This document shows, piece after piece, positions 1 through 5,088 of a stretch of DNA of 6,166 nt (position 1 is its first letter; each line of letters begins with the position of its first letter). The position numbers were made by a program, and so were the translations under genes. Origin of the DNA: Aquisalimonas sp. (GTDB lineage Bacteria > Pseudomonadota > Gammaproteobacteria > Nitrococcales > Aquisalimonadaceae); NCBI GenBank assembly GCA_007133445.1, contig SLMR01000214.1:1-6166 (forward strand), written 5' to 3'. The notes beneath the pieces are model-generated. The model saw nothing but the letters and a program-made list of their open reading frames with translations, was not told the DNA's origin and searched no databases.

Positions 1-1
1 G

Positions 2-667
2 GATCTGTTCCGGCGCATCGGCATGCCGGAGCAGCGCCGCTTCGTGGACCACTACACCGCCGCCGGCCGGCTGGACATCGAGAACCTGGCGCGCTGGGAC
101 GCGGAGTCCAACAAGGGACGCATCTTTGGTGCGTGGACGCTCCTGGAGCATCCCCAACTCGGCGACGTTGAAGTGGGCGGCCCTGACCCGGTGATCGGCG
201 TGTGGAATCCGCCGCCGGAAGTCCTTCCCGAACTGTGTGAGGACATGAGCAGCTACTGGTTGCGGGTGACCGCGCTGCTGCCGCGCCTGGTGATCGAGGA
301 AATCCTGGTCACCCGCCTGGACGAACAACTGCTGGAGGTGAGCGTCACCGTGGCCAACCACGGTTACCTGGCCAGCAACGGCATCCCGTCCAGCCACGGG
401 TTACCTTGGAACCACGGCGTCATGGCCGAACTGGACCCGCGCGATTGTCGGCTGGCCCACCCGGAGCGGGCTCGGCGCGAGTTGGGGCACCTGGCCGGCT
501 GGGGGGATGGTGAGGGCAGCGGCGCACACATGCCCTGGTTCCAGCGCTCACGGGGTAACGGCCACCGCCAGCGGGTGACCTGGCTGGTCCACGGCGAGGG
601 GACCCTGGAGCTGTCGGTGGGCAACCACCGGCTGGGCTGGCTGCAGCGCACGGTGGTGGCGCGCTGA
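2..667 (+). CDS. M14-family zinc carboxypeptidase-like protein, C-terminal part (5' end outside window)
   Basis: The reading frame is open to the left edge (first full codon at base 2), so the Met at base 23 is probably internal and the true start lies upstream. The visible ~221 residues resemble the C-terminal part of large bacterial M14 metallopeptidase-like proteins. Numbered from the Met at base 23, I see a Leu-Glu-His-Pro-Gln-Leu-Gly segment followed by Glu-Val-Gly-Gly (about residues 41-53), an Asn-Pro-Pro-Pro stretch (about 62-66), a Leu-Leu-Pro-Arg-Leu segment (about 85-89), then a beta-rich tail with an Asn-His-Gly-Tyr-Leu motif (about 111-115). M14 enzymes are zinc carboxypeptidases; the zinc-binding His/Glu motifs would be in the missing N-terminal part, so activity cannot be judged. 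The Glu residues near 42-51 could include the catalytic general base, but that is inference. The gene ends one base from the convergent pdeM stop and is not obviously linked to the repair genes. Family assignment is from recalled similarity and is moderately sure. Confidence 0.72.
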   Translation, partial: DLFRRIGMPEQRRFVDHYTAAGRLDIENLARWDAESNKGRIFGAWTLLEHPQLGDVEVGGPDPVIGVWNPPPEVLPELCEDMSSYWLRVTALLPRLVIEEILVTRLDEQLLEVSVTVANHGYLASNGIPSSHGLPWNHGVMAELDPRDCRLAHPERARRELGHLAGWGDGEGSGAHMPWFQRSRGNGHRQRVTWLVHGEGTLELSVGNHRLGWLQRTVVAR

Positions 668-668
668 T

Positions 669-1367
669 TCAGCCGCGCTTACCCGCCGCGGTGCAGTCGA
701 CCACGGCCGTCTCGCCTGCGGCGTAGACCCGGTCGCCGCGGCCAGGGGCGATGCCGTACCCTCCGGTAAACGCGCCAAACGCGGGAAACACGCCCACGGC
801 CGCCCCGAACCAGAACACCGGAAAACGCAGTCGGTCACCGGACGTGCGCACCGTGAACACCGGGTGCAGGTGGCCGGCCAGGACGTACCCTCCTGGGTCC
901 GCGATGGGTTCATGGGCGAGCACGAAGGGGGCCATTACCTGCGCGTGGTCACACCACACCATGCCCGCATCGGCCATGGCCGATGCCCCATGGCGGTCGT
1001 GATTGCCCGCGACGACCTGCACGCCCACGTCCCGGTGGCGCTCCCGCCAGGCGGCCCATTCCTGCAGCCAGGGTTCGCGCCGGTCCGGCGCGGCGTGGAG
1101 AAAGTCCCCCAGCACCACCACCTCCCGCGCCCCGGTCAGCGTCAGCAGCCGGGACAGGCGCTCCAGGTCACCACCGGTCGTGCCCCTTGGGACAGCGACA
1201 CCGCGGCGACGGAAGACGCCGGCCTTGCCGAAATGGGGGTCCGCCAGCAGCAGCGTCCGCCGCCGGGGCCAGTAGGCCGCGCGGCCGGGCCAGAGCTCCA
1301 GCTGCTCACCGGCCACGGTCACGCTAAGCGGCACGGTCTCCCTGGTGGGGGCAACGCTGTCAGTCAT
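669..1367 (-). CDS. pdeM: Ligase-associated DNA damage response endonuclease PdeM (calcineurin-like phosphoesterase)
   Basis: A 232-residue metallophosphoesterase, full length for the family. The metal-binding motifs appear in the expected order: Asp-x-His (D43, H45), Gly-Asp-x-x-His (G87, D88, H91), Gly-Asn-His-Asp (121-124), Ala-His-Glu (151-153) and Gly-His-Leu-His-Pro (165-169). Near the C-terminus, residues 193-203 (Val-Phe-Pro-Ala-Phe-Gly-Ala-Phe-Thr-Gly-Gly) match the signature I associate with the PdeM subgroup. Family members act as metal-dependent phosphodiesterases or endonucleases and are encoded with an Lhr helicase and an ATP-dependent ligase, as here. No signal peptide is seen, so it should be cytoplasmic. 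The ATG lies inside the last codons of the helicase gene in another frame (8-bp overlap), which suggests translational coupling. Only a weak GGAG lies 13 bases upstream, consistent with dependence on helicase translation. All expected motif residues are present, so nothing suggests decay. Confidence 0.93.
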   Translation of the reverse strand: MTDSVAPTRETVPLSVTVAGEQLELWPGRAAYWPRRRTLLLADPHFGKAGVFRRRGVAVPRGTTGGDLERLSRLLTLTGAREVVVLGDFLHAAPDRREPWLQEWAAWRERHRDVGVQVVAGNHDRHGASAMADAGMVWCDHAQVMAPFVLAHEPIADPGGYVLAGHLHPVFTVRTSGDRLRFPVFWFGAAVGVFPAFGAFTGGYGIAPGRGDRVYAAGETAVVDCTAAGKRG

Positions 1368-3801
1368 GAGGCGTATTGCGCTCCAGTTGACCCAGCATGC
1401 GCTCCAGCCGCGTCTGCCAGTCCTCGGAACTGACCCGGGACTGCACCCGACTTGCCCACAGGGGAAAGGCCAGGGGGGTGAGCCGTTGCGGCCGCGTAAG
1501 CACGATGGTCTGTCCCTCCAGCCGCTGCAATCGCGCCTTCAGCCGCGCCAACTCCAGTTGCCCTTCAAGGACCTCGCGCTCGGCCTGACGCAGCAGCGGA
1601 TTGTCGGCATCATACCGCTGGAAGACGTCGAATATCAGGCCGCTGGACGCCTGCACCTGGCGGGTGGACTTGCCACGCCCGGGATAGCCCTCGAACACCA
1701 ACCCCGCCACCCGAGCGATTTCGCGAAAGTGCCGACGGGCCATCTCGGCGGCGTTCAGGCTCGCACGCAGGTCCTCTTCCAGGTTGTCCGGCGACAGCAC
1801 CCGCGCCAGCAGCGCCTCGTCCACCTCGGGCAGGCGCCGGGAGACGAGTTCGAAGCCGTAGTCGTTCATGGAGAAACCGAACGTGGCTTCCACGTCCCGG
1901 GTGAGCCGCCATGCCACCAGGGCGGACAACGCCTCGTGGGCGAGGCGCCCGGCAAAGGGATAGATGAACAGGTGCTGCCCTTCTCGGGAGCTGATCCGCT
2001 CCACCAGCAGCTCTTCCCGGGCAGGCAGATGCGATGTACTCCCCTGAGCGGCCAGGACCGGGCGTACCGCTGCCATTTCCGGTCCATCCCAGACATCCGC
2101 CCCGGCCTGCTCCAGACGCGCGGCTACACCGTCCGCCAGGCGGGTGGACAGGGGCATACGCCCGCCCATCCAGCGCGGCACTGCGCGGTTCTGGCCCCGA
2201 GCAGCACGCACGTAGGCGGTCATGTCACGAACCCGCACCAGCTCCAGGACGCGACCGCTGAACAGGAACTGCTCACCCGGCTTGAGGCGCGCCACGAAAG
2301 CCTCCTCCACGTACCCCACCAGCCCGCCGCGCTGGAACTTCACGCGCACCATGCCGTCGGCGGTGATGGTGCCCACGGCCATGCGGTGACGCCGAGCGAT
2401 GGTGGCGTCGTTGACCCGGTAGATGCCATCGGCATTCCGAATCACGCGGCGGTACTGGGGATACGCCTTGAGCGTAGCGCCGCCGGTGGTGATGAAATCC
2501 AGAACCCACTGCCACTCTTCGTCGGTGAGCGCCGCATAGGCATGAGTTGCGCGGATCTCCTCCAGTTGCGCCTCAGCGGTAAAGCCCGGCCCCAGCGCCA
2601 GCGTGACCAGGTGCTGGGCCAGCACGTCCAGGCAGCGCCGGGGCGGCGACCGCGCCTCGATTGTGCCGGCCTCGGCGCCGTCCCGGGCGGCGGCGATCTC
2701 CACGAGTTCCAGGGCGTGGGTGGGCACGCACAGCACGGCGCTTTCGGCGCCCGGCTGATGACCGCTGCGGCCCGCACGCTGCAGCAGCCGGGCGATGCCC
2801 TTCGGGCTGCCCACCTGCAGGACCTGATCCACCGGTGAGAAATCCACGCCGAGATCCAGGCTGGAGGTGGCCACCACGCAGCGGATGCTGCCCTGGCGCA
2901 GCCAGGCCTCCACCTGATCCCGCAGGCTGCGATCCAGCGAGCCGTGATGCAGGGCGACCTGATCGAACCAGTCGGGCCGAGCCTGGAGCAGCGCCTGGTG
3001 CCAGAGCTCTGCCTGGGAGCGGGTGTTGGTGAACAGCAGGCTGGTGTCGGCCTCATCCAGCGCGGCGAGCACGTGCTCGACCAGGCGCGTTCCCAGATGG
3101 CCGGCCCAGGGGAAGCGTTCCATGGTCTCTGGGATGACGCTGTCGATGCGGGTACGCTTGGGCACCAAGCCCTGCACCAGCCGCCCTTTTCCGCCCGGCC
3201 CGAGCAGCACGTCCCGGGCCTGCTCGGTATTACCCAGGGTGGCCGACAGCCCCCAGGTCCGCAGCTGCGGACACAGGCTGCGCAGATGGGCAAGGCAGAG
3301 CTGCAGTTGTACACCCCGCTTGCTGCCCAGGAGTTCGTGCCACTCATCCACCACCACACAACGCAGATGCTGGAAGCGCTGGTGGGCATCGGTATAGCTC
3401 AGCAGCAGCGACAGGCTTTCCGGCGTCGTCACCAGGGCCGAGGGCAGTCGGCGGCGCTGACGGCTGCGGGTGGCGCTGGAGCTGTCGCCGGTGCGGGCCT
3501 CCAGCGTCCAGGGCAATGCCAGGTCAGCCAGGGTCTGTTGCAGGTTGGCAGTGGTATCACCGGCCAGGGCGCGCAGGGGCGTGACCCAGAGCACGGTCAG
3601 GGCCGGCGCGCCGTCACCGTCAGCCTCCAGCCACTCCATCACCGGCCCGAACCACGCCGCCAGGGTCTTGCCAGTGCCCGTTGGGGCATGAATCAGCCCG
3701 CTTTCGCCGCGCCGGAAGGCGGCCCAGGTCTCCCGCTGAAAGTCGAACGGCGCCCAGCCGCGCGCGGCAAACCAGTCTTCGATTGGCTGTTGGTGTGACA
3801 T
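1360..3801 (-). CDS. lhr: Ligase-associated Lhr-type DExH-box DNA helicase
   Basis: From the ATG at 3801 this is an 813-residue superfamily 2 helicase, the usual size for the short Lhr proteins linked to an ATP-dependent ligase. The N-terminal RecA domain has a Q-like Phe-Gln-Arg (21-23), Walker A Ala-Pro-Thr-Gly-Thr-Gly-Lys-Thr (39-46), Asp-Glu-Trp-His (152-155) and Ser-Ala-Thr-Leu-Gly-Asn (186-191). The second RecA domain has Phe-Thr-Asn-Thr-Arg (257-261), a motif V region Ala-Thr-Ser-Ser-Leu-Asp-Leu-Gly-Val-Asp (311-320) and the motif VI segment Gln-Arg-Ala-Gly-Arg-Ser-Gly-His (341-348). Winged-helix and Lhr-specific domains follow, with Gly-Gly-Leu-Val-Gly-Tyr-Val-Glu-Glu (492-500) and a conserved C-terminal block around 700-750. 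Lhr proteins translocate 3'-5' on single-stranded DNA using ATP. The frame stays open upstream to 4083, but that extension lies antisense to a barrel gene; the N-terminus Met-Ser-His-Gln-Gln fits the family. ATG 3810, three codons earlier, is possible. Neither start has a strong ribosome binding site. Confidence 0.95.
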   Translation of the reverse strand: MSHQQPIEDWFAARGWAPFDFQRETWAAFRRGESGLIHAPTGTGKTLAAWFGPVMEWLEADGDGAPALTVLWVTPLRALAGDTTANLQQTLADLALPWTLEARTGDSSSATRSRQRRRLPSALVTTPESLSLLLSYTDAHQRFQHLRCVVVDEWHELLGSKRGVQLQLCLAHLRSLCPQLRTWGLSATLGNTEQARDVLLGPGGKGRLVQGLVPKRTRIDSVIPETMERFPWAGHLGTRLVEHVLAALDEADTSLLFTNTRSQAELWHQALLQARPDWFDQVALHHGSLDRSLRDQVEAWLRQGSIRCVVATSSLDLGVDFSPVDQVLQVGSPKGIARLLQRAGRSGHQPGAESAVLCVPTHALELVEIAAARDGAEAGTIEARSPPRRCLDVLAQHLVTLALGPGFTAEAQLEEIRATHAYAALTDEEWQWVLDFITTGGATLKAYPQYRRVIRNADGIYRVNDATIARRHRMAVGTITADGMVRVKFQRGGLVGYVEEAFVARLKPGEQFLFSGRVLELVRVRDMTAYVRAARGQNRAVPRWMGGRMPLSTRLADGVAARLEQAGADVWDGPEMAAVRPVLAAQGSTSHLPAREELLVERISSREGQHLFIYPFAGRLAHEALSALVAWRLTRDVEATFGFSMNDYGFELVSRRLPEVDEALLARVLSPDNLEEDLRASLNAAEMARRHFREIARVAGLVFEGYPGRGKSTRQVQASSGLIFDVFQRYDADNPLLRQAEREVLEGQLELARLKARLQRLEGQTIVLTRPQRLTPLAFPLWASRVQSRVSSEDWQTRLERMLGQLERNTPHD

Positions 3802-3865
3802 GACTGGCATTATGCCGGGTACAGGCCATCCCCGTTCACACGACATACAACGGAAACCCACCACG
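3802..3865. promoter_or_regulatory. Divergent intergenic region between lhr and the outer-membrane protein pair
   Basis: These 64 bases are the only non-coding space between two divergent units, so promoters for both probably lie here or extend into the 5' end of either gene. An 11-base interrupted palindrome, GGCAT-T-ATGCC, sits at 3806-3816, only 5 bases from the lhr ATG. On the - strand CATAAT (3809-3814) matches five of six bases of a sigma70 -10 box, which would place the transcript start almost at the lhr ATG. No convincing -35 box is seen for either strand. That this region is regulatory is inferred from layout; the exact elements are uncertain. Confidence 0.4.
3852..3856 (+). promoter_or_regulatory. 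Ribosome binding site, first outer-membrane protein gene
   Basis: GGAAA ends 9 bases before the ATG at 3866. It is a modest Shine-Dalgarno match but supports this start over the in-frame ATG at 3800, which would overlap the lhr start and add 22 residues ahead of an evident signal peptide. Confidence 0.5.
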
Positions 3866-4483
3866 ATGACCGAGGCCCGCTGGTTGCTGCCGCTCTGCGT
3901 CGCCCTGCTCTGGGCACCAGGGCCGTCCATGGCCGATGACCGGGCCGTCGCGCTGGAGGTCGACCGTCGCATGTACGCCGGGGTGGCCGGGTTCACGGCC
4001 CAGTCCCGCATCGGCGCCGATGGGCCCATCGGCAGCGGCGTCAACACTCTCAGCGACGGGGTGATGTTGCGCCTGGGCCGCACCGGCCGACCGGCCCGCT
4101 ACGACGTGGAGATCGCCCGGACCAACTACGACGAGGCGCGGCTGGTGCTCGGCATGGCCTCGCTGGACTACCTGATCCCCGGCGGCGGCCTGTTCTCGGG
4201 CTTCGCCGGTCTGGTGGTGGGCTACGCTTCTGCAGACTGGAACGGCAGCGACCCGCTGGATAGCGGCGACACCTTCGACACCCGGGATCAACGGGATTCC
4301 GGACCGGTGATCGGCCTTCGCGGCGGCGGTCTGATTGAAGTCACCGACCTGGTGCAGGTGGAGATTGGCTACCGCTACCTTCACACCGAAATCAGCGGGC
4401 GCTTCGAATCCGATGACGCCAGCGGCAAGGCCCGCATCCGCAATGTACGCATGGTGCATGCGGGAGTGAATTTCCGATTCTAG
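3866..4483 (+). CDS. Small outer-membrane beta-barrel protein (first of pair)
   Basis: A 205-residue protein from the ATG at 3866. The N-terminus is a signal peptide: short polar start with one Arg, a hydrophobic core rich in Leu, Val and Ala (about 6-17), then Pro-Gly-Pro-Ser-Met-Ala with likely cleavage after Ala23 before Asp-Asp. The mature part (~182 residues) alternates polar and hydrophobic residues in short Gly- and aromatic-containing segments and ends in Asn-Phe-Arg-Phe. A terminal Phe after an alternating strand is the usual signal for insertion by the Bam complex. Its size suggests a barrel of about eight strands, as in OmpA/OmpW-like proteins. Acidic, Gly-rich stretches (for example residues ~125-145) may be loops. 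The protein aligns along much of its length with the next gene's product. The substrate or function is unknown; it could be a structural or porin-like barrel. The gene lies opposite to, and divides, the repair gene cluster. The specific family is not recognised. Confidence 0.82.
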   Translation: MTEARWLLPLCVALLWAPGPSMADDRAVALEVDRRMYAGVAGFTAQSRIGADGPIGSGVNTLSDGVMLRLGRTGRPARYDVEIARTNYDEARLVLGMASLDYLIPGGGLFSGFAGLVVGYASADWNGSDPLDSGDTFDTRDQRDSGPVIGLRGGGLIEVTDLVQVEIGYRYLHTEISGRFESDDASGKARIRNVRMVHAGVNFRF

Positions 4484-4512
4484 TGTCTGAACGACACCAA
4501 CGACCACGGCAC

Positions 4513-4518
4513 AGGGGA
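4513..4518 (+). promoter_or_regulatory. Ribosome binding site, second outer-membrane protein gene
   Basis: AGGGGA ends 6 bases before the ATG at 4525. It is a good Shine-Dalgarno match at good spacing and fixes this start, rather than the in-frame ATG at 4483 that overlaps the stop of the preceding gene. Confidence 0.65.
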
Positions 4519-4524
4519 ACCGTC

Positions 4525-5088
4525 ATGACGCGAACCGCAGTTGCAGCCATCGCCCTCGCGCTTCTCTCCTTCACGGCCACACCGGCGCTGGCGCAACCGG
4601 CAGAGGAGCCGTTTGTGGGGATCGGCCTGGGTGAGCACCGCCTGCATTTCGACAGTGATGACCGTGATCTGGTGGATGTGGGCCGGGAAGACGAGATCGG
4701 CGGCCACCTCCGGGTTGGCGCCATCCGGCCGGGGTACCGACTCTACGGTCAGTGGACGATCATCCGCCCCAGCGGCTATCTGGTGTCCTCGCTGACGGCG
4801 AACGTCGACGCGCTGTGGCCGGTGGCCCGGCGGGTGAGCCTGTTCGGCGGCGTGGGCGGCGGGGCCATTACCCTGAGCTGGGATGGTGACAACAGTTTCG
4901 ACACCATGCCGGCTCTGACCCTGCAGGCCGGTGCCATCGTGGCGTTGACCCGGCACGTGGACGTGGAGCTGGGCGTGCGGCAGATGTTCACCCGGCTGCG
5001 CACCGAACCGCAGGGCAACGACACGGAAGTGGACGTGGACCTGGACCGGCTGAGCATCGCCACCGCGGGAGTCAACCTGCGTTTCTAG
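4525..5088 (+). CDS. Small outer-membrane beta-barrel protein (second of pair)
   Basis: A 187-residue protein with a clear signal peptide: Met-Thr-Arg-Thr, a hydrophobic Ala/Leu/Ile core (5-16), then Pro-Ala-Leu-Ala with likely cleavage after Ala23 before Gln-Pro-Ala-Glu-Glu. The mature ~164 residues look like an eight-strand outer-membrane barrel, with strands such as Tyr-Arg-Leu-Tyr-Gly-Gln-Trp and His-Val-Asp-Val-Glu-Leu-Gly-Val-Arg. They end in Gly-Val-Asn-Leu-Arg-Phe, a good Bam recognition end. It follows the first barrel gene by 41 bases on the same strand, so the two are probably co-transcribed. It resembles that neighbour in the central Leu-Phe-x-Gly segment, the penultimate strand and the Ala-Gly-Val-Asn end, which suggests duplication. 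Acidic loop segments (about 31-47 and 162-172) could bind cations, but that is speculation. The stop TAG overlaps the stop of the convergent ligase gene. Function unknown; it is of the small OmpA-like/OmpW-like barrel type. Confidence 0.83.
   Translation: MTRTAVAAIALALLSFTATPALAQPAEEPFVGIGLGEHRLHFDSDDRDLVDVGREDEIGGHLRVGAIRPGYRLYGQWTIIRPSGYLVSSLTANVDALWPVARRVSLFGGVGGGAITLSWDGDNSFDTMPALTLQAGAIVALTRHVDVELGVRQMFTRLRTEPQGNDTEVDVDLDRLSIATAGVNLRF

Noticed and set aside
1666..1689. A second P-loop-like sequence (Gly-Tyr-Pro-Gly-Arg-Gly-Lys-Ser) at helicase residues 705-712
   Set aside because: It matches GxxxxGKS but sits in the conserved C-terminal block of this Lhr group, far from the RecA domains. 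I recall that family members keep Gly-Tyr-Pro-Gly without the full P-loop pattern, so the match is probably chance.
1345..2838. A 497-codon open frame on the + strand opposite lhr and the pdeM start
   Set aside because: It lies entirely antisense to a helicase with full motif content. Its translation is rich in Gln, His, Arg and Pro with no recognisable domain, as expected for a shadow frame in GC-rich DNA.
2944..3798. A 284-codon + strand frame opposite the helicase core
   Set aside because: It covers the antisense of the essential helicase motifs, and the translation is low-complexity in Gln, Gly and Ala with no domain.
3800..3865. An earlier start for the first barrel gene at 3800
   Set aside because: It would overlap the lhr start codon and put 22 polar residues before the signal peptide. 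The ATG at 3866 has a better placed ribosome binding site.
3802..4083. Upstream extension of the lhr frame by up to 94 codons
   Set aside because: It runs antisense to the barrel gene with signal peptide, shows no family similarity, and the helicase N-terminus fits a start at 3801 (or 3810).
3836..4507. A 223-codon - strand frame opposite the first barrel gene
   Set aside because: The + strand product has a signal peptide, barrel-like alternation and a terminal Phe. The antisense translation has no such features.
3866..5088. Barrel pair as a defence or toxin system
   Set aside because: Apart from signal peptides and barrel features, no toxin, nuclease or immunity motif is present, and the neighbouring repair genes are a known cluster.
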